A stretch of DNA of 64,000 nt from Komagataella phaffii GS115 (GCF_000027005.1 NC_012963.1:682001-746000); one strand, 5' to 3'. Shown: positions 20,026 to 29,486, counted from the stretch's first letter. A program made the numbers and translations. Notes: generated by a model not told the origin, from the sequence alone.

Positions 20026-21915
20026 TCACGTGATGCTGAACGTACTCCGTTCTTGGCTAACACTACGACTTCTGCCATGACGTGAACTGGACGGGCCAAC
20101 CTTCCTGATCAAACTCGCAATCACTGATCCTTCCTTCGGGCAAGTTGTTGAATTATTGTAGTTTAACACATTGGAATATTTTGAATGAAGCTCTCGTTTA
20201 ATATTATATGCAAAATCTCTTCTGAAGACTGATATCAGCCCATGATTATCAGTAGAAACTATTATGGATGATGCAAGGTCTGGAGGTGGTCTCTTAGGGT
20301 CAATAGCATAATAGAGTAAAAATATTGAGTCATTGCTGCGTTCCAATATCCTTGAGCTTTCAATAGGAGCAAATACCGCATCGTTACATTGAGAATGGTG
20401 GGCATGAAAGGATATGCAGTTCTTTTCTTTGTACAGACAGTACCCATCTTTGAAAGTATCCAAAGTGCTGGAAATACTGAACCTTCTTTTCTTCTCCGCT
20501 TCTTTAGGCTGCGAGAGCAGATATTTCTTGGTACCAGATTTGTCTTTATACCTGTCCTTATATGCTTGGGTCAGTTTCTTCCTGTCTATGAAGTGCCAAA
20601 TTCGAAACCAATGGTCTTCAGAGCCACTGATCAGATATCGGGTATCTTCGCTTAGATGGGGTTTTATCTGAGAAGAGCTATTGGTGTAGCCTGTGTATTT
20701 GACTTCCAGAGACCTACTGTTGAAACTAAACATTCTGATGGTGGAGTCATTTCTGGCAATTATAACTTTCCAATCCATACCATTCGGTATATGTGGTACT
20801 GGAGCTGGGGATGGAACTACGATGGGACTGTAGTTCTTAGCCAAATGTATAGTTATCCCAGTAATTTTTGATCCACTTTCTCCTGTTGACGAGGCATGCC
20901 TTCTCTTAGTATAATTTTTGAGATCAAACTCGTAGGCAACGTCAAGTCCACGGGTTACTAAGCAGATACATTTACCTGAGAATGTACCTACAAGTAAGTG
21001 CTCACCATTAGGAGAAAAACATGTTGCAGTGATCAAGTCAGAAACAGTTGTCTTGTAAAGGGCTTCTCGGTCCAGTATGGACCAGAAGCTTAAAGTCTTG
21101 GAAAGTGTTGCGCTCAGAAAGAACCGGTCATCAGTGGGGTGAAATTTGACACTTGTGACGAAGTCGTCCAATTCGTAGGAGTCAAGTACTTGATCCCTAT
21201 CAACATGCCATAAATTGACAGTTCGGTCCATAGAACCGGTTAGAATAAAGTTATTCTGAGACCAATTGAGGGATAGAATTTTAGCTGAGTGGCCTTCAAA
21301 AACCCTATAAGGTTTGCTGTAAAAAACAGGGGCCATATGAATGGAAGACCCGTTTTTTAAAGACTCGTTATCTGAGGCTATTTGCTGATTCGTAGATGAA
21401 TGTTCCCTGTGATCGAGGTATTCTGTATTTATTCTTTCGATCAGGTTAGAGATGACTTTGTAAACTCTCAGCACGCCATCATCCCCAGATGATGCCATGT
21501 ATTTCCCATCGGGACTGAATTCAATATTCGTAATGGGTTCATTGCTATCTTTAATTTCTTGTGCTCTGAATAACCGTTTAAAGGCCTTAGGTGCTGCTGC
21601 ATTTTTTCTGAAACCATTGAGATACTTTGGCTCAACCAGCAATTGCCGTAATTGATTACTGACCTCCGACTTAGCATTCGGATCAAGCGTGTCAAAATTA
21701 TCACAGTTTTGTAGTAGCTGTTCAATCTTTATTGAAACAGTTTTCAAGGTGGTCTGTTCTACCGGCAAAAGAGTAGTATCATCCGTACCTTCCAGATGCT
21801 GATCCGTGTCCAAGATTATATTTGGGTTTCTATCCTTTTCATTATATCGTAAGTAGGAATCAGAAGCAGAGCTATCTGTAGTCAGGCTATAAGCCTTCTC
21901 GTCGAGTGGCGGCAT
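20026..21915 (-). CDS. WD40-repeat protein, Dgr2/Laf1 (WDR44) family
   Basis: A 629-residue protein with at least six WD40 repeats between about residues 125 and 440: ITNIEFSPDGKYMASSGDDG, GHSAKILSLNWSQNNFILTGS and VTSVKFHPTDDRFFLS, then ITATCFSPNGEHLLVGTFSG. A sixth ends in RYLISGSEDHWFRIW. This spacing and the pre-repeat segment (FKRLFRAQEI) fit the fungal Dgr2/Laf1 family, related to human WDR44, a Rab11 effector. In S. cerevisiae LAF1 is tied to lipid transport at membrane contacts; a precise role here is not shown. The ATG is 29 nt inside the end of the upstream BNA7 gene on the same strand. The TGA stop overlaps a CACGTG. Confidence 0.8.
   Translation of the reverse strand: MPPLDEKAYSLTTDSSASDSYLRYNEKDRNPNIILDTDQHLEGTDDTTLLPVEQTTLKTVSIKIEQLLQNCDNFDTLDPNAKSEVSNQLRQLLVEPKYLNGFRKNAAAPKAFKRLFRAQEIKDSNEPITNIEFSPDGKYMASSGDDGVLRVYKVISNLIERINTEYLDHREHSSTNQQIASDNESLKNGSSIHMAPVFYSKPYRVFEGHSAKILSLNWSQNNFILTGSMDRTVNLWHVDRDQVLDSYELDDFVTSVKFHPTDDRFFLSATLSKTLSFWSILDREALYKTTVSDLITATCFSPNGEHLLVGTFSGKCICLVTRGLDVAYEFDLKNYTKRRHASSTGESGSKITGITIHLAKNYSPIVVPSPAPVPHIPNGMDWKVIIARNDSTIRMFSFNSRSLEVKYTGYTNSSSQIKPHLSEDTRYLISGSEDHWFRIWHFIDRKKLTQAYKDRYKDKSGTKKYLLSQPKEAEKKRRFSISSTLDTFKDGYCLYKEKNCISFHAHHSQCNDAVFAPIESSRILERSNDSIFLLYYAIDPKRPPPDLASSIIVSTDNHGLISVFRRDFAYNIKRELHSKYSNVLNYNNSTTCPKEGSVIASLIRKVGPSSSRHGRSRSVSQERSTFSIT
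20027..20032. promoter_or_regulatory. CACGTG E-box upstream of OAC1
   Basis: TCACGTGA, a full palindrome, lies 97 bp upstream of the OAC1 ATG and overlaps the stop codon of the WD40 gene. It matches the Cbf1-type core. No Leu3 site (CCGGNNCCGG) of the kind that controls S. cerevisiae OAC1 was seen. Confidence 0.45.
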
Positions 21916-22648
21916 AGGACGATTGCTCTGGCGGAAGTGTAGTGGGCTTGGTTAACTTGAAATTCAACTGTTCGAGAAGTAGGGCCCTCACTTTTGTATC
22001 TTGATAAACCGAATTATGAGAACCGAAATCTGCAATTACGCTTAAAACGGAAGAAGGAAATTTACGTTCCAGTTTGTTCACCAACAATTTGGTTTGCCGA
22101 GGAGATAGCAGTTCATCCGCAGTACTATGCACGAAAAAGAAGTTTGTTTGAGGCAATTCTTCGGCTTCAAAGGTTACCGTCTCCCAGTCTCGATCTTTAT
22201 GGGCCTCGGTAACAAAGGAGAGATAATCAGGATACTCTAGAACCAATTGAGGAAGATCGTAGATTCCATCCAGTAGTACTACCAACATGATGTTAAGCGG
22301 CAGAGAATGCTGTAATGATTGAAGAACTAGTGTAGCTCCAACAGAATGCCCGCTCAAACAACATGGAAAGTCATTGATCTCCGAGTGAATGAACTTAAGA
22401 GCTTTCAAAACGTCATTCAGGTGTTCAGGATGCTTAATTTCGGGTGACAATCGATAGTCAACACTGTAGCAAATTATTCCCGTTTTTGATAACTCATTGC
22501 CAAACGCATCAAAGTCTGCCGCTGTGTTTGAAGGGTCTCTCCAGGCTCCTCCATGGATGAAAATACAGCACGCTGAGATTTTATCCTTGTTAGGTGGCTG
22601 ATATACTCGTACCGACTGGCGGTTATGTTCACCGTATTTCAGGTCCAT
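21887..22648 (-). CDS. BNA7: BNA7: kynurenine formamidase
   Basis: A 253-residue alpha/beta hydrolase starting at the ATG 22648-22646 (MDLKYGEHNRQSVRVYQP). It has the oxyanion-hole motif HGGAW and the nucleophile elbow GHSVGA. The Asp (SADELLSPRQT region) and His (FGSHNSVY) of the triad are present near the end. Bna7 hydrolyses N-formylkynurenine to kynurenine in de novo NAD synthesis. The open frame continues upstream to a TTG at 22723, which is not used as a start here. The last 20 or so residues extend beyond the S. cerevisiae protein and overlap the start of the downstream WD40 gene. Confidence 0.85.
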   Translation of the reverse strand: MDLKYGEHNRQSVRVYQPPNKDKISACCIFIHGGAWRDPSNTAADFDAFGNELSKTGIICYSVDYRLSPEIKHPEHLNDVLKALKFIHSEINDFPCCLSGHSVGATLVLQSLQHSLPLNIMLVVLLDGIYDLPQLVLEYPDYLSFVTEAHKDRDWETVTFEAEELPQTNFFFVHSTADELLSPRQTKLLVNKLERKFPSSVLSVIADFGSHNSVYQDTKVRALLLEQLNFKLTKPTTLPPEQSSYAATRREGL

Positions 22649-23085
22649 TTGTGGTGTGTATCGGCGATGAGTATCAAAGAACGCTGAAGATTCAACGAGT
22701 GCGGTGCTTACAATACAAGACAATAGGAGATGAGATGAGCTACAGAAGTTTCCCTTGCAAGACTTGGTTCGCGAGATCTCCTTCCAATCATTGAGCTTTG
22801 TGCACCCACGATCAACTTCTGTTTTGACCTTTGTTTAGACTGTTACTCTTCACTTTATTATTATTCACATATTAGCCACTTAAACCTTGAACTTTAGGCT
22901 TCAAAGCTCAGTGAGTATTCTCATCTCTTGCTTGTCTTTTACAGCCGTTTTCTCCTTATAAAGCGTCCCAAAACATCCACTCTGGACAATACACTACTGT
23001 AGTGCAACACCCAGAACAGTGTGCCAATTTTTCTTCAAACGCCACCTTCCCTCCCTCCTTCTTTACAACCCAACAATAATCAAAG
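22649..23085. promoter_or_regulatory. BNA7/NPL3 divergent promoter region
   Basis: A 437-bp divergent intergenic region. It becomes strongly pyrimidine-rich (CCTTCCCTCCCTCCTTC) just upstream of NPL3, as in many highly expressed yeast genes. No further motif was identified. Confidence 0.5.
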
Positions 23086-24075
23086 ATGTCTGATTTATCC
23101 ACATCACAGTTGTTTGTAAGACCATTACCTGGTGATGTTAGGCCAGAAGAGCTGCAAGATCTCTTCGGAAAGTTTGGCCCCATAAAGGAAGTCAAAATCA
23201 TGCGTGGTTACGCGTTTGTGGAATATGAAGAAGGAGCTGATGCTTCCGCTGCTTTGGAAAACCTAAACAACACTCCATTTGGGGATCAAGATCTCCAGAT
23301 CGAGTTCGCCAAGGAGAAGCCAAGTTATGCTAAGCGTGGTGAAAACAGGGTAAAAGTAACGAATATTCCAGAATCCATCGCATGGCAAGACCTGAAAGAT
23401 TTTATTGCAAAAGAGATTGATATCCTTCCTACCTTTGCCCGTCTGAACAGACACGACGAGCCACCTACTGCGACCTTAGAATTCAACAACAGGGAAGAGT
23501 TGGAAGCTGCTGTTGAAAAGATTAATGGTATTGTTTTGGAGGAACACACTTTAACTGCTGAAGAAGACACTTCCCCTTTTATTCCAATGCCTGGTAGAGG
23601 TGGTTTCCGTGGAGGTCCTAGAGGTGGTCGTGGTGGCTTCAGAGGCGGACGTGGTGGCTTCAGAGACGACTACAGAGGTGGATTCAGAGATGACTACAGG
23701 GACGAATTCAGAGGTGGTCGTGGAGGCTTCAGAGATGATTTCCGTGGTGGATTCCGTGGTGGTCGTGGCGGTTACCCTCCAAGGGATGATTTCCGCGGTG
23801 GATTCCGTGGTGGTCGTGGTGGTTTCAGAGACGAACCAAGAGGCGGCTTTAGAGGTGGTCGTGGTGGCTATCCTGCAAGAGAAAGTTTCAGGGATGAGTT
23901 CCGTCCTCCTCCTAGAGATGACTACAGAGATGAATATAGAGCTCCTAGAGATGATTATGGTCCACCTCCTCCAAGGGATGATTACAGAGATGGTTACAGA
24001 GATGATTATAGAAGAGATGCTCCTCCTCCTCCAAGAGATTACCCACCAAGAGACAGATCTCCATCCAGAGCTTGA
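23086..24075 (+). CDS. NPL3: NPL3: SR-like mRNA-binding and export protein
   Basis: A 329-residue protein. RRM1 (about 8-80) has RNP2 LFVRPL and RNP1 RGYAFVEY. RRM2 (about 86-160) carries AWQDLKD, a variant of the SWQDLKD signature of SR proteins. Residues 166-290 form an RGG/RDD repeat tail rich in FRGGRGG, ending in a proline and DDYR region and the C-terminal DRSPSRA. S. cerevisiae Npl3 ends RERSPTR, where Sky1 phosphorylation promotes nuclear import; the similar end suggests the same control here. Npl3 couples Pol II elongation, 3'-end processing, splicing and mRNA export. Confidence 0.92.
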   Translation: MSDLSTSQLFVRPLPGDVRPEELQDLFGKFGPIKEVKIMRGYAFVEYEEGADASAALENLNNTPFGDQDLQIEFAKEKPSYAKRGENRVKVTNIPESIAWQDLKDFIAKEIDILPTFARLNRHDEPPTATLEFNNREELEAAVEKINGIVLEEHTLTAEEDTSPFIPMPGRGGFRGGPRGGRGGFRGGRGGFRDDYRGGFRDDYRDEFRGGRGGFRDDFRGGFRGGRGGYPPRDDFRGGFRGGRGGFRDEPRGGFRGGRGGYPARESFRDEFRPPPRDDYRDEYRAPRDDYGPPPPRDDYRDGYRDDYRRDAPPPPRDYPPRDRSPSRA

Positions 24076-24449
24076 ATTTGAAAAATATCCATATCCTGTG
24101 TTAGTTTAATTTTTTTTGATATAGTATGCCCTCAAAGCAAGAATGGCAAGTGTGAATTCATAGTTACGCAAGTTGTTCCGTCTCAGTTAGTAGCCAAGTT
24201 TATTTGAATTATGTTTATATGAGCAGTAGCTTGTACTCAAAGTCAATGTTGGATCTCACCTTTTTCAATTGATGACCAGTAGTTTCATGATATTCCTTCC
24301 GATAATCCCTGATATGGTAAGTTATTTTGTTTTATCGAATTTATTTTAGTTCTCACCCTATCATCAATATTTCTATTTTGAGGAGTTCTATTGGGGACGT
24401 GAAGGCTGGCCCTTTCCTGTCCAGATACAACCCTCTTCCTGTAAATAGT
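24076..24449. other. Convergent 3' region of NPL3 and the kinesin gene
   Basis: A 374-bp interval between two convergent stops. TTGATGA at about 24270 and CTGA at about 24310 resemble C and D boxes, but the 40-nt spacing is too short for a normal C/D snoRNA and no terminal stem is seen. No gene is recognised. Confidence 0.45.
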
Positions 24450-25946
24450 CTATAGAGCATATACATCTTCATCCAAATACTTTTCTATCATTGAACTGAC
24501 CTGAGGATCCCAAACTTCCTTTTCGTTGATAGGAACTTGCTCCAGCTTCGTTTCATCACCTTGTTCAAATATCTCATGGATCTTTCTGTTCTTTCGTATT
24601 ATATCTTTGTTGTGAACTTCTATCAGCTTTAGTAACTCATTTGAGTACTCTTCCATTGCAGACATCCTCTCAAAATACAGTTTTTTGGTCAGGTTAGTCT
24701 TGTACATTAGTGAGTCAATGTACTTTTGCTCATACTTGATGCGGTTACGTAAAACTTGATATTTCTTGGTGCTGAGACCGGAATCCCCCTTCTGGAGCTT
24801 CTCAATAAACTGAAGGAGTTTCATATTTTCTTCTTCTTGCTTGCTTACCAGTTGTTGAAGGTCACCTTCTAGCTCAACTTTTGATTTATTTTGAGTTACC
24901 ACATTTGTGATCTTAGATGCTGTTTCTGAGTATCTCAAAGTCGACAATGTCTCTTCATGTTCGGTGGGGGAAAGACACGATATCATGGCTGTTTGACTGT
25001 TACCACCGATGCTCTCTTTCAAAAGCCAGGTTAGAACACTTTCTCTATAGGGAATTCCTTTGGTGCCTCTTCTACTAGAGGAATTTGATAATATGGTGAG
25101 GATTCTTCCCAGAGTAGTCAGCGACTTGTTGATATGACTTCCCTCTTTGAAACGTGCTTCGTTGTGCACATTAGTTCTTTCACTTCCGGCTAGATCAACT
25201 AATCGCAAATGCGACTCCAATTTTTCGTGTTTGGTTAGATTTTCATCTAAATATCGTTCCTGCTGCAAGATGATTGTAAAGATAGAGTGGGATCTAGAGG
25301 ATGTTTTGTTGGCTATTGTACTTGCAGTCTTTCTTTTCATACTACCTCGTTTAAGATAACTCATCAACTCTTCAAAGTCTTTCAGGGGGAATTCCTGCAA
25401 ATTTTCAACGTAGGGAGTGTGATTTTTGGTTTCCCTTACTCTGAGTTTGACATTGTCATTCGATAAAAGGTCGTAGACAACCTCATTGTAGATTTCACAA
25501 AAAGAGATCTTCAGATGCAACAGGGCATTCTGTTTTTCCAGCATACTTTGTTTTAAAATGAACAATTCTCGTCCAAGAGAAGGGACCAGCCCATCCAACT
25601 TATTCCCCATCATTGTGTAGGTTTTACCAGAGCCTGTCTGACCGTAGGCAAAAATGCAGCTGTTGTAACCATTCAGGCAATTGTTTAACATGTCCTGTCC
25701 AATCAACTGATATAAGGCATCCTGACTTACGTAGTGAGGATCACTTTCTTCAAATGACCAGAGTGATCTGTGAAATTGGAATCTCTTCGATTCCTGGGTC
25801 GAATGTCGTGATGTCCAGACCGTCGTATGCTGATCCGGCATTTCAACTATGCAACTATTATTACCATTTTCAATCTCCCTGCCAATCAAAGGCCTTACTC
25901 GTGTAAAAACTTTTATTCTGGCTAGACCTGACGAACTATCTGTCAT
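24450..25946 (-). CDS. Short kinesin-3 family motor protein
   Basis: A 498-residue protein that is almost all motor domain (about 8-365). The P-loop is GQTGSGKT; switch I is NKTSSRSHS and switch II is VDLAGSER. The kinesin-3 hallmark SLWSFEESDPHYVSQ (KIF1A has a similar YSFWS...DPHYASQ) and YRESVLTWLLKESIGGNSQT support the kinesin-3 (Unc104/KIF1) class. After a neck and a short coiled coil (about 375-445) the protein ends; the FHA and PH cargo domains of Unc104 are missing. It resembles the short fungal kinesin-3 group (Aspergillus UncB, Neurospora NKin3). The ATG at 25946-25944 (MTDSSSG) is chosen; the frame further upstream begins with GTG. S. cerevisiae has no kinesin-3. Confidence 0.85.
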   Translation of the reverse strand: MTDSSSGLARIKVFTRVRPLIGREIENGNNSCIVEMPDQHTTVWTSRHSTQESKRFQFHRSLWSFEESDPHYVSQDALYQLIGQDMLNNCLNGYNSCIFAYGQTGSGKTYTMMGNKLDGLVPSLGRELFILKQSMLEKQNALLHLKISFCEIYNEVVYDLLSNDNVKLRVRETKNHTPYVENLQEFPLKDFEELMSYLKRGSMKRKTASTIANKTSSRSHSIFTIILQQERYLDENLTKHEKLESHLRLVDLAGSERTNVHNEARFKEGSHINKSLTTLGRILTILSNSSSRRGTKGIPYRESVLTWLLKESIGGNSQTAMISCLSPTEHEETLSTLRYSETASKITNVVTQNKSKVELEGDLQQLVSKQEEENMKLLQFIEKLQKGDSGLSTKKYQVLRNRIKYEQKYIDSLMYKTNLTKKLYFERMSAMEEYSNELLKLIEVHNKDIIRKNRKIHEIFEQGDETKLEQVPINEKEVWDPQVSSMIEKYLDEDVYAL

Positions 25947-26044
25947 CCTGGCTGAAAAGGTAAGCTGGAATAGTAAACAAAGCACAGCTCTTTGACAAAT
26001 ACAAATATCTAGGTCAGGTGACCATTTGATAACGTGAAGTGTAT

Positions 26045-26050
26045 CACGTG
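26045..26050. promoter_or_regulatory. CACGTG E-box in the kinesin/UBX2 divergent promoter
   Basis: ATCACGTGCC lies in the 188-bp divergent region, 85 bp upstream of the UBX2 ATG. It is a Cbf1-type core. Confidence 0.45.
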
Positions 26051-26134
26051 CCCATCGATCGGCCTTACTTCGTGTCTTTCACTATCTACCCATGTCGTTA
26101 GCCTTATTAGATACCAAGCCAACTAACAGGCAAG

Positions 26135-27724
26135 ATGCTAACTCCAGAACAAGAAGAAAAGCTGGCACAATTTCAGGAAGTAACTTCATTTGAAGATGAA
26201 CAGACAGATAAAATCGTCCGACTTTTGGAACACACGTCGTGGAACTTAGATCTCGCCATTTCAAGATTTTTTGATGGCAATATTGATGTTCCAGAACCGA
26301 TTCCAATTGAACCCCCTCATACAGTGGAGCCAGATTTTGACTTTACCTCTTTCTCATCAGAAAATGTTCTTTTGTCCGATATCATGCCGAAATTCCCCAA
26401 AGCAGTGCCGATTTCTGATACTTGGAAATTTCATGGAGGCCTTATCTCAGATCAGATTCCCCAAAGTACTCAGGTGCGTAAACCGTTCAAAACTGTCATC
26501 TTTGTTTTCATGCTATTACCACGAGCATTTTTCTTATTGGGAACAGGCATTGCTAATTTACTTAACTGGATATTTCCCGGGTTTTTGAAGGCTCTTGAAG
26601 GTATTAAGAATCCAGATGAAATACCGTCTGAGCCAAAGTATCAGTATATAAAACAAGAGGAAGGAGATGGTTCCAAAGAAGCCTCTTATTTGGAGGATAC
26701 GCAGCCACCAGCCAAGTTTGAGGACTATTTTCAATCTGTGATTGGTGAACCTAGCGATTTGAATATTTTCTCCGGTGAGTTCAATCAGGCACTTGAATAT
26801 GCCAAGACTGAACTGAAGTGGCTTCTTATAATTCTTGTCAAGTCTGGCACAGTATCCACCACAAAATTTTTAAAAAGAGTGCTGAATAGCCCTGAATTTT
26901 GTCGTTTTATCGATGAGAATGACATCGTGTTGTGGCTTGGAGATGTTAATTATGCTGAAGCGTTTGAAGTGGGAAAGACATATGGAGTGCACACTCTACC
27001 ACACATTTCCCTTGCAGCCAAGGTCTCAGCCCTGAGTAACACTATACCTTTGATGTCCATTGTTCACAAGTCACATCACACCCATATTCAAAGCAGTACT
27101 CCGGAGAGAATCTGCAATCGACTAAAGACTTTCATTGATCATTATGAGCCTCAATTGGTCAGCCAGAGATATGATAAGCAGGAGCAAGATTTTGCAAGGC
27201 TTATCCGACAGCAACAAGACGAAGCCTACGAAGCTTCCTTACAGAAAGATAGAGAACGGGAGCGTATAAAAGTGGAGTTGATCCAGCAAGAGTTGGCCAA
27301 AGAATTGTTTTTAAAGTCCAACTGTCTCAAAATAGAGGATCACCCTTCTCTTATCAAAGATAGTTATACTACTATCCAGTTTCGTAATCATCAAGGGATG
27401 CGAGTAATTCAAAATTTTTCACAAAGTAGCACCTTGTTTGACGTCTACGCATTTGTTGATAGTAAGATACATTTGCGAGAAGAATCAGAGAAGAAAGGAA
27501 TAACCCAAGAAGAACTGCTTGCTGAGTTTAAAAGAGATATTTCACAGCTTTCGGAGATTGACTTGTCCAATTACGATCATTATTTTGAATTCGAGTTGAT
27601 TTCACCATTGCCTCGTTATAAGCTGACACCTAGTAAGGACATATGCTTGAAAGACGTCAAAGAACTATGGCCTAATGGAAGCGTTTTGATAGAGAGTTTA
27701 GGTGACAATTCAGATTCTGACTGA
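26135..27724 (+). CDS. UBX2: UBX2: ER/mitochondrial membrane adaptor for Cdc48
   Basis: A 529-residue protein: UBA-like domain (about 1-48; EEKLAQFQEVTSFE and HTSWNLDLAISRFFDG), a hydrophobic hairpin (about 125-160; FVFMLLPRAFFLLG and LLNWIFPGFL), a UAS thioredoxin-like domain (about 215-330), a helical Arg/Glu/Gln segment and a C-terminal UBX domain ending LWPNGSVLIESLGDNSDSD. S. cerevisiae Ubx2 ends LWPNGSLLVEAL plus an acidic tail, and shares the N-terminal EEDKLNEFQVITNF pattern. Ubx2 recruits Cdc48 to the Hrd1 and Doa10 ERAD ligases and to the TOM complex. An ATG at 26092 opens a 33-codon frame that overlaps this start. Confidence 0.88.
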   Translation: MLTPEQEEKLAQFQEVTSFEDEQTDKIVRLLEHTSWNLDLAISRFFDGNIDVPEPIPIEPPHTVEPDFDFTSFSSENVLLSDIMPKFPKAVPISDTWKFHGGLISDQIPQSTQVRKPFKTVIFVFMLLPRAFFLLGTGIANLLNWIFPGFLKALEGIKNPDEIPSEPKYQYIKQEEGDGSKEASYLEDTQPPAKFEDYFQSVIGEPSDLNIFSGEFNQALEYAKTELKWLLIILVKSGTVSTTKFLKRVLNSPEFCRFIDENDIVLWLGDVNYAEAFEVGKTYGVHTLPHISLAAKVSALSNTIPLMSIVHKSHHTHIQSSTPERICNRLKTFIDHYEPQLVSQRYDKQEQDFARLIRQQQDEAYEASLQKDRERERIKVELIQQELAKELFLKSNCLKIEDHPSLIKDSYTTIQFRNHQGMRVIQNFSQSSTLFDVYAFVDSKIHLREESEKKGITQEELLAEFKRDISQLSEIDLSNYDHYFEFELISPLPRYKLTPSKDICLKDVKELWPNGSVLIESLGDNSDSD

Positions 27725-27894
27725 TGCGGGCGGTTCGCCAGAGGGTTTTGACAGTACAGGATCTCGGATCGGATTTATAACCAAACCGAATAAATAGGAA
27801 TTAGGACGAAAACAGGACTTAGTTGAGAGAAGCAAACTATAGTCACCTTAGCATTATCAAATTAGAGTAAAAAATTGACAGATAAAACTAGAAA

Positions 27895-28554
27895 CTAAGC
27901 ATTCTGGGCAGGAGGTGCGGCCACTGGAGCTGGAGCCACTGGAGAAGCAACACTATCTCCAGTTGCTTCCTCCTTGTCCGCAGGACTGGACTCAAAATCA
28001 CCAACCGTGGGGGCAACTGTTGCTGGAGATTGGTCTAATGTCAAGAAACCGACTGGGGCACGCACCTGAGAAAGGTAACTGCCACTTCTGACAATTGGAA
28101 TCACAATGTTGATTGTCACAAGGACCGCAGAGAGTGTATACATGACCCAACTGAAGGCACCAAAGGCGACGGCAGCTTTTGAAACATGACATCGGGATCC
28201 AAACTGATAGTAGCCCCATCCATAACTGGTTCTTCTAGAACAATGGATGTCTCCCCACAAGTCTGCCATAGCAATCCATCCTGCAAACCAGAAAATGTTC
28301 AAGATGTACTCAAAAATAGCCACGAAGAAAGGTGGAATCTGTGTAGAGTAATCAGTAAAGAAAAGATAAGGCCCAACATAGCCTAGATGAACCAGTGAAA
28401 ACACGCTTGTAGCAACAAGGAAATTACCTCTTGAGTAGCTCATATTGTTGATGGAAGCTGCTGACAATCCCAAAGTAATTATGACAAAGAGAAAGGTAAC
28501 ACTTCTGATAATTATAGCACTGAGTCTGCTAGAGAGGGTTGAGAGAACTGACAT
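27895..28554 (-). CDS. MARVEL-domain membrane protein
   Basis: A 219-residue protein starting at the ATG 28554-28552 (MSVLSTLSS), with four predicted membrane segments: about 11-32 (FLFVIITLGLSAA), 43-65, 72-96 (FVAIFEYILNIFWFAGWIAM) and 128-152. A cysteine-containing extracellular loop (DIHCSRRTSYGWG...SRCHVSKAAVAF) lies between segments 3 and 4. The last loop resembles Nce102/Fhn1-type proteins (GTRCRQAQAAVAF). The C-terminus is a Pro/Ala-rich cytosolic tail. MARVEL proteins of this group organise eisosome or plasma-membrane domains in yeast; the role here is inferred only from the fold. The open frame upstream to a TTG is not used. Confidence 0.75.
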   Translation of the reverse strand: MSVLSTLSSRLSAIIIRSVTFLFVIITLGLSAASINNMSYSRGNFLVATSVFSLVHLGYVGPYLFFTDYSTQIPPFFVAIFEYILNIFWFAGWIAMADLWGDIHCSRRTSYGWGYYQFGSRCHVSKAAVAFGAFSWVMYTLSAVLVTINIVIPIVRSGSYLSQVRAPVGFLTLDQSPATVAPTVGDFESSPADKEEATGDSVASPVAPAPVAAPPAQNA

Positions 28555-29407
28555 ATTGATAGGATATGTGTTGGTAAGTGACAAACAAGGTTATATTAAA
28601 TAATGGACGAGAATCCATGAGGGGCCAGGACTCTAGCCCTTTTATAAGAAATCCCAAGAAATTTGAGTCAGCCGTAGTCCAATTAGGGGAACCATACAGG
28701 GTGCATGCATGCAATATTGTTGCTCACAAGTACATACCCAGCTAACACACAACATCAAGGGAGGCGCGATCTGTTTGTCCACGCAGGGTGCAAGTCAAAG
28801 AGGCTATACTATCTACCGCCGCGACTCATCGAAAATAAACAACAATAGAAGTCTAGACGGTCTGCATGTCTGATAGAAATTGCTTTGTAGGTGAATTGTG
28901 TCAAGCCATAAACTAAGTCAATGGAGCATTCTAGTCAATTGATTCCGTGTTTGAAGTTCGCAATTCACCCATCATTTCCTGACTAGGGCTGTGCCCCAAT
29001 TATGTGACCAACTTTGTTTTCGGTTTTAATTCTGCTGGTAACTGTGTTTGTTTTCATGTACGAAGACACGTTCGCTAATATTGATTACGTCAGTGATTAA
29101 TATATTGGGGGCCATTATGCATTTCTCACGCAATAGTTTCCTGCCAGATACTCAGAAACTGTTACCTACTACTTATCCACGGAATGACTAAACGAGGCTG
29201 ATTAGGGCTATCGGTTCTTGGCAACTCCCCATTGGCTATTCTTAGGGCCAAGTTGTTACTTTTATTTTCATCATGTTCCCGTTCTTGTCTTAGTTCTTGA
29301 AGATCGGCTTTGTCACTTAACGTTTTGGCATAGGATAAAGATTTCCGAGATTGCTCGTCACGACTGATGAGTTGTGGAACTATCTGCCCCCTTTACTCGC
29401 TTTGGAA

Positions 29408-29433
29408 AACGTCAATCCAGAACGTCAATCCAG
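29408..29433 (+). repeat. 13-bp tandem repeat (two copies)
   Basis: Two exact, adjacent copies of AACGTCAATCCAG. Each contains ACGTCA, a bZIP-type half-site core. It lies 250 bp upstream of the HLJ1 ATG. Confidence 0.85.
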
Positions 29434-29456
29434 CAGACTAGCTGCTCTCCGTACGT

Positions 29457-29486
29457 ACGCACTGATAACCAGAATTATCAGTGCGT
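29457..29486. promoter_or_regulatory. Perfect 12-bp inverted repeat (hairpin) upstream of HLJ1
   Basis: Arms ACGCACTGATAA (29457-29468) and TTATCAGTGCGT (29475-29486) are fully complementary, with a 6-nt loop CCAGAA. Each arm carries GATAA/TTATC, so it could be a pair of GATA-factor sites. It could equally form a stem in a 5' UTR or a transcript end. Confidence 0.6.

Noticed and set aside
24264..24320. C/D snoRNA-like boxes after NPL3
   Set aside because: Box spacing of about 40 nt is too short and no terminal stem exists.
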